A stretch of 64,000 nt of DNA from a virus. A program made the position numbers and the translations under genes. Numbering within the stretch: the first letter of the stretch is position 1; every line of letters starts with the position of its first letter. This document shows, piece after piece, positions 56,898 to 63,196 of this stretch. The notes beneath the pieces are model-generated. The model had not been told where the DNA came from and ran no database searches. It saw nothing but the letters and a program-made list of their open reading frames with translations. The stretch spans positions 49,839-113,838 of the IMG/VR virus record IMGVR_UViG_3300036828_000667; one strand, written 5' to 3'.

Positions 56898-57004
56898 CAT
56901 CGTCCTACTTCTCTCACGGACCTCTTGGGGACTAAGCGGCTACGTACCTTACTGGTCTCGCAGGTTTAGTTCTCCTTTCCTTTTCTTGTAACCATCATAT
57001 AGTC

Positions 57005-57033
57005 TATTGGATGTTGGATTGCAAGATGGGAAC
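57005..57033 (-). promoter_or_regulatory. rhizobial-type promoter, - strand
   Basis: CTTGCA (57033-57028), 17 nt, CTATAT (57010-57005) on the - strand, reading toward 56764. Spacer nearly identical to that at 56180, implying recent duplication. Confidence 0.75.
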
Positions 57034-57105
57034 TCAAATTTCTTTCATGAAGGGAACTCGCCAGTGCCTGGGCTGTAGTCCGGGGGAGTCCGATCAGGCT
57101 AGATG

Positions 57106-57190
57106 GCCTCAGGGAGGCCCGTAGGAGCCTCACTGGTGAGACTTTCCAGGGTCCCGGCTACCACCCTAGCTGGAAGGGGGTGGCTCTCGC
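57106..57190 (+). ncRNA. repeated structured element, copy B
   Basis: TAGGAGCCTCACTGGT at 57122-57137 and CTACCACC at 57158-57165 match copy A (12691). It is preceded by GGCCTC AGG GAGGCC (57105-57119 hairpin) and CTCA CTGG TGAG can form a small stem. CCAG and CTGG flank CTACCACC. Strand and boundaries are inferred from copy A. Confidence 0.5.
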
Positions 57191-57320
57191 CCACGGCCTT
57201 CATACGCCAGCCTGGAGGCATGACATCCTGGAGTTGAAACCTCGTCGAGGACATCTATTGGTTGGTCTCATTGATATCATTAGGATTTTTCCTCCAGGTC
57301 AAAAATACATCTAACGGCTA

Positions 57321-57349
57321 CTTGAAAAGACCGTATGCAGTCACCATAT
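57321..57349 (+). promoter_or_regulatory. promoter P1 of the right-hand units
   Basis: CTTGAA-N17-CCATAT. Same layout as P2-P5 at 57759, 58239, 58972 and 59763. Confidence 0.65.
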
Positions 57350-57387
57350 CTAGTTCATACAGAGACACTACATAGAAAGGTTACCAA

Positions 57388-57462
57388 ATGTTCCCGGTTC
57401 TGATCGTTCTTGTCGCCGTCGCCTTTGCAGGCTACAATGTCCTCATGGATGGCGCTGCCTAA
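57388..57462 (+). CDS. membrane micro-peptide
   Basis: 24 aa, hydrophobic helix (FPVLIVLVAVAFAGYNVLMD). AAAGG lies upstream, directly behind promoter P1. Comparable in size and nature to 59038-59103 and 62986-63081. Confidence 0.5.
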   Translation: MFPVLIVLVAVAFAGYNVLMDGAA

Positions 57463-57492
57463 GCCCTTCACCCCTTTCAAGGAACCCTACTA

Positions 57493-57690
57493 ATGAACCA
57501 CATTGCAAAGCTCACTAAAGACCGGAACGACCTTCGTGATAAGCTGGCCGCCATCCGGGAAGAACTGGCAACCCTGGAAAGCTACTATACCAGCAGCAAG
57601 TTCTCTTGGCCAGACAATGACTACGCTCATGTCCGGACCGATCTTCTCCCCCGACTGTCCACTTTGAAGTCCTTAGCAATCGAGGACTAA
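57493..57690 (+). CDS. conserved small coiled-coil phage protein
   Basis: 65 aa. LTKDRNDLRDKLAAIREELA coiled coil, then YYTSSKFSWPDNDYAHVRTD and LLPRLS, a pattern I recall from phage proteins of unknown function. Followed by a strong terminator. Confidence 0.7.
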   Translation: MNHIAKLTKDRNDLRDKLAAIREELATLESYYTSSKFSWPDNDYAHVRTDLLPRLSTLKSLAIED

Positions 57691-57697
57691 TCCCCAG

Positions 57698-57726
57698 GCC
57701 CTTGTGCAGTGCACAAGGGCTTTTCA
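57698..57726 (+). terminator. intrinsic terminator
   Basis: GCCCTTGTGCA and TGCACAAGGGC around 1 nt, then TTTTCATTT. Confidence 0.85.
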
Positions 57727-57758
57727 TTTAGACTAGAAAATAAAGGTAGCCTTTACCT

Positions 57759-57787
57759 CTTGCAAAGACCGTATCTAATCACTACAT
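57759..57787 (+). promoter_or_regulatory. promoter P2
   Basis: CTTGCA-N17-CTACAT, 21 nt before the start of 57809. Confidence 0.7.
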
Positions 57788-57808
57788 CTAGAGCATAGGA
57801 GAAACGAT

Positions 57809-58171
57809 ATGAACCGGATCGAAATAAAATCGTGGCGTAAAGACCCCACCATTGTCAAGCTGGTCAAAGCCACTTTTCCCAACTATAACAAGCGGGCAGT
57901 CTACATCACGACCTCTGAAACTGTTACACTTTATGACCTCAACTGGTCTGGTGGAACTCGGAGCGAGTACAAGGTTAGCACCTTGGACGGCGAGCCTAGA
58001 GGCAACTCGGACAAATACAACGCAATCGCGCCATGGGAAAACCCCGCGGAAGGCAAGGAACTTCCCATCCCACCCGGCTTTGTAGTGGTCGAAGGTGGTT
58101 ACTTCTGCGGTAAGGAACGTGCATTGACCATCCACGTCAACCCGGCCGATATGCCCAAATACTTGACGTGA
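57809..58171 (+). CDS. conserved phage protein
   Basis: 120 aa. PNYNKRAVYITTSETVTLYD, LNWSGGTRSEYKV, NPAEGKELPIPPGFVVVEGG, VNPADMPKYLT: a well-conserved family in phages of Rhizobiales as far as I remember, function unknown. AGGAGAAACG upstream. Monocistronic between P2 and the next terminator. Confidence 0.75.
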   Translation: MNRIEIKSWRKDPTIVKLVKATFPNYNKRAVYITTSETVTLYDLNWSGGTRSEYKVSTLDGEPRGNSDKYNAIAPWENPAEGKELPIPPGFVVVEGGYFCGKERALTIHVNPADMPKYLT

Positions 58172-58177
58172 ACTCCA

Positions 58178-58206
58178 GCCCTTGGCACTAGCCAAGGGCT
58201 TTTTTT
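58178..58206 (+). terminator. intrinsic terminator
   Basis: GCCCTTGGC, ACTA, GCCAAGGGC, followed by seven T. Confidence 0.9.
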
Positions 58207-58238
58207 CATTAGACTAGAAGAGAAATTTGAATTTCCAT

Positions 58239-58266
58239 CTTGCGGTTAGATATAAAGTCACTATAT
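58239..58266 (+). promoter_or_regulatory. promoter P3
   Basis: CTTGCG-N16-CTATAT, 24 nt before ATG 58291. Confidence 0.7.
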
Positions 58267-58290
58267 CAGTTCTGTACAAGGAGACACGTT

Positions 58291-58902
58291 ATGGACAAGC
58301 TCTTAAACAACTCAGTTGACCTCGAAAGCCTTTTCGACCTCAGCTTCGACACTTCCACTACCGATACGACTACTACGATTGATTTGACGTGGAAGACCCT
58401 GAAATGCCACAAGTGCAATGGCACTGGCAACTTCATCGGCTACACTGGTCGAATTGTTGGCCCCTGCTTCACTTGTAACGGCAAGGGTATCAAAAAGGAA
58501 AAGCCCGCTCCGGTCGCTGGCAACACTGTGGACGTAAGCAAGATTGTCACAGCGCTCAACACGGCCTTTTCCAACGGCAAAAAACGGCCTAAGCTCTCCC
58601 TCGGAGCGTTCACGTTCTCCAGGGCACCTGACACCGGCAAAAACCCCGGAGCGATCTACGTGAAGAAAGGTATGAAGTATCTGGGAAAGGTTACGGAGGG
58701 TGAGTTCCATCCTGTTCGAGATTGTGATGACGACACCACTAAGGCCGTCATCGAGGTTGCCTCTAAGCCGATGGAAGCGGCTATCGCCTTCGGACGGACC
58801 ACCGGCAACTGTGCTTGTTGTGGCAAGGAGTTAACAAACCCTGAGTCCATCAAGCGTAAGATCGGTCCGATTTGTGCCGAGAAGTTTGGCTTCATCTTCT
58901 AA
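58291..58902 (+). CDS. zinc-finger protein (DnaJ-like finger plus DUF6011-like end)
   Basis: 203 aa from ATG 58291 (AAGGAG upstream). CHKCNGTGNF and CFTCNGKG form a CxxCxGxG pair (~30-60); the C-terminus GNCACCGKELTNPESIKRKI, GPICAEKFG is the short FPG-like zinc unit seen at the end of many phage proteins. Possibly RNA- or DNA-binding. Single gene with its own promoter and terminator. Confidence 0.75.
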   Translation: MDKLLNNSVDLESLFDLSFDTSTTDTTTTIDLTWKTLKCHKCNGTGNFIGYTGRIVGPCFTCNGKGIKKEKPAPVAGNTVDVSKIVTALNTAFSNGKKRPKLSLGAFTFSRAPDTGKNPGAIYVKKGMKYLGKVTEGEFHPVRDCDDDTTKAVIEVASKPMEAAIAFGRTTGNCACCGKELTNPESIKRKIGPICAEKFGFIF

Positions 58903-58910
58903 AGACCTTG

Positions 58911-58939
58911 GCCCCTGGAACTCCCCCAGGGGCTTTTTA
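58911..58939 (+). terminator. intrinsic terminator
   Basis: GCCCCTGG and CCAGGGGC around 7 nt, followed by TTTTTAT. Confidence 0.9.
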
Positions 58940-58971
58940 TTTGACCGTAGAAAATAAAATAGCTAAAGCCT

Positions 58972-58999
58972 CTTGTAAGACTACTAGCAATGACCATAT
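58972..58999 (+). promoter_or_regulatory. promoter P4
   Basis: CTTGTA-N16-CCATAT, 38 nt before the micro-peptide start 59038. Confidence 0.65.
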
Positions 59000-59037
59000 T
59001 CAAGAGACCAGAAACGATACACAGCGAGTTGACTACA

Positions 59038-59103
59038 ATGTTAGGACTTCTTATAACCGTATCCCTTCTCTGCTTGATTTCAACATCTGCGATCGAGGCA
59101 TAA
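59038..59103 (+). CDS. membrane micro-peptide
   Basis: 21 aa, a single hydrophobic helix (LGLLITVSLLCLISTSA). First frame behind P4, followed 23 nt later by 59127. Could be a translated membrane peptide or a leader. Confidence 0.45.
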   Translation: MLGLLITVSLLCLISTSAIEA

Positions 59104-59126
59104 GGTCACAGGAAAAGGAAACATAC

Positions 59127-59378
59127 ATGAAAACGTACAGTGTCAGATCCCTTGATGAACTCGCCGAAGTGTTCGAAATGTTCGCAAAGAACGTTGAGAA
59201 CTCCCCTCTACAAACCACGAAACGCACAAAGGAACTCGTGGCGATGGAAGCAGCGACATGGCGAAATGCTGCAGAGGTCATAAGGGATACCATCCTCGAA
59301 ACAAACCCCTTACCGATCATAGAACTCAACGAAGGCAGCAAGAAATCTCTTGCCCGTGCCCTGAAAGGAAACCCATAA
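59127..59378 (+). CDS. hypothetical protein
   Basis: 83 aa from ATG 59127 (AAAGGAA upstream). Helical (LDELAEVFEMFAKNVENSPL, AATWRNAAEVIRD). A longer upstream frame passes through terminator and promoter and is rejected. Confidence 0.65.
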   Translation: MKTYSVRSLDELAEVFEMFAKNVENSPLQTTKRTKELVAMEAATWRNAAEVIRDTILETNPLPIIELNEGSKKSLARALKGNP

Positions 59379-59379
59379 A

Positions 59380-59559
59380 ATGGACCCCCAGGCTTGTTTG
59401 AACGACCTCTTGACCGCAGTCCACGACGGGGATTGCGATCTCGCCAGCGACCTTCTCGACGGTTTGCTGAGTTGGTTTGCCAAGGATGGCTTCATGCCTA
59501 GTGTTGCCGTAGCACTCGACAAGGTACAGGATCGGATTAACGAAAGGAGATGCGTGTGA
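59380..59559 (+). CDS. small acidic hypothetical protein
   Basis: 59 aa (MDPQACLNDLLTAVHDGDCD ... LSWFAKDGFMPSVAVALDKV), helical, acidic. 1-nt gap to the previous stop; its end overlaps the next start. Confidence 0.65.
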   Translation: MDPQACLNDLLTAVHDGDCDLASDLLDGLLSWFAKDGFMPSVAVALDKVQDRINERRCV

Positions 59560-59780
59560 CATACCCTGTTATACCTTGGGAAGAGGCCCTAGCCTTGCTG
59601 AAGTCGATTCAGGATGCTCTAGGAACTGACGAGACTGGGGAAAACCTAGTTGCCGTCGCCAGTGACGCCCATAGGGCAGAGCAAGAGCTAGCTGCCTTGA
59701 GAAGTAGAACACGGTCCGATCCTAATAAATTACAGAAAGGACTAAAAAACTCAAACTTCCCTCTTGCAAAAACCAGCTAG
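59556..59780 (+). CDS. small hypothetical protein, GTG start
   Basis: 74 aa. GTG 59556 is preferred over ATG 59550 because AAAGGAG would leave no spacing to the ATG, and because GTGA then overlaps the previous stop. Helical N-terminal part; the basic tail is encoded by the DNA that also carries promoter P5. Confidence 0.55.
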   Translation: MTYPVIPWEEALALLKSIQDALGTDETGENLVAVASDAHRAEQELAALRSRTRSDPNKLQKGLKNSNFPLAKTS

Positions 59781-59791
59781 ATAGACTACAT
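59763..59791 (+). promoter_or_regulatory. promoter P5, overlapping the preceding gene end
   Basis: CTTGCA-N17-CTACAT, identical boxes to P2. Transcription would start near 59798, giving a ~150-nt leader before 59947. Confidence 0.7.
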
Positions 59792-59830
59792 TACAAACAC
59801 AGGACGGAGACATAGGAAGGTGACGCAGTT

Positions 59831-59902
59831 TATACCCAAACGTGAACCTACCGATACTGCGGTAGTCCCATAGACGATTGGGTATAGCCAGCGACACCGC
59901 TG
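59831..59902 (+). promoter_or_regulatory. structured leader RNA of the DUF932 gene
   Basis: Outer stem TATACCCAA (59831-59839)/TTGGGTATA (59878-59886) encloses CTACCG (59848-59853)/CGGTAG (59860-59865); a third hairpin CAGCG-ACAC-CGCTG follows (59889-59902). A compact three-stem leader, typical for post-transcriptional control. Confidence 0.5.
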
Positions 59903-59946
59903 ATCACAACGAGCCAATATGTAGCTCAAAACGATAGGAGTAACAC

Positions 59947-60960
59947 ATGGACAATATTGATATGACCAATAATCGGGCTAATATGGCCTTTTTGGGGGAC
60001 CGGAATAACATCTGGCACCGCATGGGCGAAGAGATGAAAGAGGGTATGACCACTAAGGAGTGGGCAAAGTCCTCCGGTTTGACCTGGACCGCCGAAAAGG
60101 TTCCTGCTTTCGCCCAGCTTGACGATCGGTTCCCTAATGCGGGACTGGTTAAGGCAGATGGCCGGTATTTCCTCTGTCGGAATGACAATGGTTATATCTT
60201 GTCACCTACCACGGTATCGAATGTCTATCAGGCCGTTCAGCCTGCGGACCTTCTCGCTTGGTTCGATCGGTACGTCTCAGTTGACAGTCGTTTCAAGCTT
60301 GACGTTTGTGGTAGCCTGAAAAAGGGCGAGATCATCTGGGCCACGGCAGTTTATCAGGAACCGGTGGAAGTAGCTGGAGATAAGCATGTCATGCGGCTTC
60401 TTATGACTACCACGTTTGACGGTAGTGGTGCTACGATCAATAAGGGCTGTACAGAACGAGTGGTCTGCAATAATACTCTGGACGTGGCTCTTGGTGAAAA
60501 GCATACCCCCGTCATTCGGACTCGGCATAATACCAAGTTCGATCCGGCAAAGGTTGCCAAGGAATTGGCAGCTGTTGCACAGGGCTTCACCTACTATAAG
60601 AAAATGGGCGATGCTCTAGCTCAGAACGAAATGGCTAAGGAAGAGGTTTCCAGGTTCTTCAAAAGTCTCTTGGACATTCCTTTTGAAGCCAAACCCGATG
60701 ATGTATCTACACGTAAGCTCAATCAGTTCGAAGCTTTGAGTGATGCTTACCGAACTAGCCGGGAGGAAGGTGCCACAGGTGCATGGGCTTCACTTCAGGC
60801 GGTGACCCGGTACTGCGATCATGATCGATCGGTCAAGGCGGTTGGTAGTGATGCTACTGAGTCTAGGTTTCTTAGTAGCCAATTCGGTTCGGGCCACCTA
60901 CTAAAAGCAAAGGCGGTTGGCCTTCTCATGCCAAGGATAAAGGATAAGATCCTGGCCTGA
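59947..60960 (+). CDS. DUF932 family protein
   Basis: 337 aa. WHRMGEEMKEGMTTKEWAKS, a SPTTVSNVYQAVQPADLLAW stretch, VCGSLKKGEIIWATA, GCTERVVCNNTLDVALGE and FGSGHLLKAKA match DUF932 (phage/plasmid-like protein TIGR03299 type). Often highly expressed in phages and plasmids; function unknown. AGGAG upstream; long structured leader and strong promoter P5. Confidence 0.85.
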   Translation: MDNIDMTNNRANMAFLGDRNNIWHRMGEEMKEGMTTKEWAKSSGLTWTAEKVPAFAQLDDRFPNAGLVKADGRYFLCRNDNGYILSPTTVSNVYQAVQPADLLAWFDRYVSVDSRFKLDVCGSLKKGEIIWATAVYQEPVEVAGDKHVMRLLMTTTFDGSGATINKGCTERVVCNNTLDVALGEKHTPVIRTRHNTKFDPAKVAKELAAVAQGFTYYKKMGDALAQNEMAKEEVSRFFKSLLDIPFEAKPDDVSTRKLNQFEALSDAYRTSREEGATGAWASLQAVTRYCDHDRSVKAVGSDATESRFLSSQFGSGHLLKAKAVGLLMPRIKDKILA

Positions 60961-60978
60961 TCCCAGAAATGAAAAACT

Positions 60979-61000
60979 GCCCCGGCACGTATGCCGAGGC
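60979..61000 (+). terminator. hairpin after DUF932
   Basis: GCCCCGGCA/TGCCGAGGC with one mismatch and a 4-nt loop; no T-run, so possibly a partial or Rho-assisted end. Confidence 0.5.
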
Positions 61001-61023
61001 ATCTACACTAGGGAGGCGTTCAC

Positions 61024-61185
61024 ATGACTTGGCTTGTAGTAGGCTATTTTCCATCAGGTTTTAAGACAGTATGCCCTATAGAGTTCGATACCAAGGCAGA
61101 GCAAGCCCGTGATGTTTCAGAACAGTTAGAAGCACCAAGCTGTCGATTTGTAGTCGAAGAAAAGAAGGAACAATCACGTCATTAA
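61024..61185 (+). CDS. small hypothetical protein
   Basis: 53 aa (MTWLVVGYFPSGFKTVCPIE...), GGGAGG 7 nt upstream. Ferredoxin-like alternation possible; not recognised. Confidence 0.6.
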   Translation: MTWLVVGYFPSGFKTVCPIEFDTKAEQARDVSEQLEAPSCRFVVEEKKEQSRH

Positions 61186-61203
61186 AGGATAAGGTTGACG
61201 CCC

Positions 61204-62082
61204 ATGCTGTGTGATACAATGATAGGAGCGGATTACCTACGCAAAGGATACCCTGGATTCGAGATCACCCAGAAAGCAATTGCCAGGGCCAACAAGTTTG
61301 TACTAGCACCAGATATTGCGGCAGGTACTGACGGACTCACGAACAATCGCCCACAGCTAGCACGTATAGCGCCCTTCTGTCGATTACCATTCCCCTTCTG
61401 TTGGTTCGAATTGGCCCAAGCCGATCGGCCACACTTTATGGCCGCTGGCGTACACCATCCTGGCTACCAGACTAAGCCAGTACGTATTGGATTCCTATGC
61501 ATATCCTATGCAGATGATATACTATGGCGATGGCGTACTACGCTATGTTGGTCGCTTCGTGACCCACGTAGTACATACGAAGCAAACGCAAGTATGCTAG
61601 GAATAGAGTTCAATACCAAAGACCCTATCAATGACCCAGCAACTTCAAACCTAGGCGAGATCGGTAAATACGTAAAACCACACTGGTCACCATTCTGCCC
61701 ACTACTATTACGTAGTCTTGAGAAAATCACAGAACTAAACGCTTCGGACTGGGGAGGTGAGATACAATACTTAATAGCTCTTCTCGGCTTGCTCAATAGC
61801 CGTAATGTCGCGGAACACCATGAAGTTGACAACAGTGCATATAACAAGAAACGTACAAAACAAGGTAAGTCGCCACTATCGTCTCACACTCTTTTGAAGA
61901 TCAGGGCAATCCATAGACACTCTTTCACACGTCCAGGTCGCCCGCCGTCAAGCTCTGAAGAAATCAGAAAACATTTCGTTGTTGGCCATTGGAAAACAAG
62001 AAAAACAGGATTATTCTGGTGGAACCCATTCATGCGAGGGAAGCGTGGTCTCGTTACACATGATTACCTGTTAACAGAGTAG
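61204..62082 (+). CDS. conserved phage protein with C-terminal RKHFVxGHxKxRKTG motif
   Basis: 292 aa from ATG 61204 (a TTG at 61195 with AAGGA is an alternative). The C-terminal third (LNSRNVAEHHEVDNSAYNKK, KIRAIHRHSF, EEIRKHFVVGHWKTRKTGLF, then WWNPFMRGKRG) is a motif recurrent in phage proteins of unknown function; the 29722 and 34272 proteins end in a related RGHIR...IW block. Confidence 0.65.
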   Translation: MLCDTMIGADYLRKGYPGFEITQKAIARANKFVLAPDIAAGTDGLTNNRPQLARIAPFCRLPFPFCWFELAQADRPHFMAAGVHHPGYQTKPVRIGFLCISYADDILWRWRTTLCWSLRDPRSTYEANASMLGIEFNTKDPINDPATSNLGEIGKYVKPHWSPFCPLLLRSLEKITELNASDWGGEIQYLIALLGLLNSRNVAEHHEVDNSAYNKKRTKQGKSPLSSHTLLKIRAIHRHSFTRPGRPPSSSEEIRKHFVVGHWKTRKTGLFWWNPFMRGKRGLVTHDYLLTE

Positions 62083-62088
62083 ACAACA

Positions 62089-62160
62089 ATGACTGAAATC
62101 TGGAAGGACATTGCAGACTGGCCCGCGAGGATTAATAAGAATGCTCGCAACCAAATATAA
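62089..62160 (+). pseudogene. remnant of a NUMOD4-HNH homing endonuclease
   Basis: The 23-codon frame MTEIWKDIADWPARINKNAR... repeats the start of the intact homing proteins (GEIWKDISDWPFYQVSN at 46294) for about 10 residues and then ends. No nuclease motif follows. Confidence 0.5.
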
Positions 62161-62226
62161 CGTTAGCTCTCCTTGCATATCTATGATACGTAGTAACAAG
62201 CGATGGAATACATGACAGGAGTAGTA

Positions 62227-62469
62227 ATGACTAAAGCTGAATTGCACAACGCTCTTAGAATACTGCGATCAATAGACCTGTTCGAGCTACAGGAAGTTGG
62301 ATTATGGGTTGATCCAGATGCACTAGCTACGAAACGATGGGAATCATTCCGAGATAACCCATACGAGTTCTTCATCAGGTGTGATGACGATACCGTGGAC
62401 AAAATATGGTCTATAGTCCAACGCCGATCGGAGAAGAAACCACCAGTACCCTCAATTCGGAGAAAGTAA
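62227..62469 (+). CDS. small conserved phage protein
   Basis: 80 aa from ATG 62227 (AGGAG 6 nt upstream). FRDNPYEFFIRCDDDTVDKI, WSIVQ, a short pattern known from phage proteins of unknown function. Confidence 0.6.
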   Translation: MTKAELHNALRILRSIDLFELQEVGLWVDPDALATKRWESFRDNPYEFFIRCDDDTVDKIWSIVQRRSEKKPPVPSIRRK

Positions 62470-62919
62470 ATGCAATTCGCTGCAATCAAACCTAAACTAC
62501 AAGTATTAGAATGGATCAACACCGACACGCTAAAAACCGCGGAATTAGCGTGTGGATTAACTAGTGTAGATCACGGTGTATTCTGGCGTAAGGATGACGG
62601 GCTAGGATTAGGCTATACGGTCTACGAATATGCACTATATGAACCACGTCCAGAAGAACAGAGCTATGCAGCTGTGTTTGGAACGTTCATTGCAGGCAAT
62701 GCCATAGTCTATGCTTTCGATGCCAGTGGAGAGACGATTCCAGTTACCTCGGAAATGATCTCATTAAAGGATATCAAATGGTTACCAGACCTACTTAGGG
62801 CTGAATTAGCAATCGCACATAGGATAGTAAAAAGGCCTATGATTGCTGTTAATGGTAAGGTCTTGTGGAGATGGCCAGAACCCAAGCCGGATCTAGATCA
62901 CATCGCTGAATTAATCTGA
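62470..62919 (+). CDS. conserved phage protein
   Basis: 149 aa. TAELACGLTSVDHGVFWR, VYEYALYEP and FIAGNAIVYAFDASGETI resemble a phage family of unknown function. Starts directly after the previous stop. Confidence 0.65.
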   Translation: MQFAAIKPKLQVLEWINTDTLKTAELACGLTSVDHGVFWRKDDGLGLGYTVYEYALYEPRPEEQSYAAVFGTFIAGNAIVYAFDASGETIPVTSEMISLKDIKWLPDLLRAELAIAHRIVKRPMIAVNGKVLWRWPEPKPDLDHIAELI

Positions 62920-62985
62920 TGAGATTAAAAATGAGAAAGATGGGACCAAAGCCAGAATAACTAAGTTGGACAAGGGAAAGGACAG

Positions 62986-63081
62986 ATGAAAACCGAGTAC
63001 ATTGTATCTCTCATTTTATTGTTGTTTGTAACTTGTTTAATCCTTTCATTAGCATACGAAGTCTTACACTTACGACACTAG
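62986..63081 (+). CDS. membrane micro-peptide
   Basis: 31 aa, single transmembrane helix (YIVSLILLLFVTCLILSLAY), AAAGG 4 nt upstream. Followed by a strong hairpin. Confidence 0.5.
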   Translation: MKTEYIVSLILLLFVTCLILSLAYEVLHLRH

Positions 63082-63088
63082 ACGCGAT

Positions 63089-63126
63089 CCATCTTCCTGA
63101 ATATTGTAACTCCGACAGGAAGATGG
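63089..63126 (+). terminator. perfect 11-bp hairpin
   Basis: CCATCTTCCTG/CAGGAAGATGG around 16 nt. A second stem GGGGTTGG/CCAACCCC follows at 63130-63168. Confidence 0.6.
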
Positions 63127-63196
63127 CTAGGGGTTGGTGTGGAGGTCATCCCCCTGTGCGCCAACCCCGACCCTAACAACCAAAGAGGAAAGACCT

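Larger units (their letters stand above)
56898..57320. other. gene-free spacer between divergent transcription units
   Basis: Contains the - strand promoter (57005-57033), then a GC-rich, hairpin-rich segment of about 200 nt (57050-57250) holding copy B of the repeated structured element. No gene seen. Confidence 0.6.
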
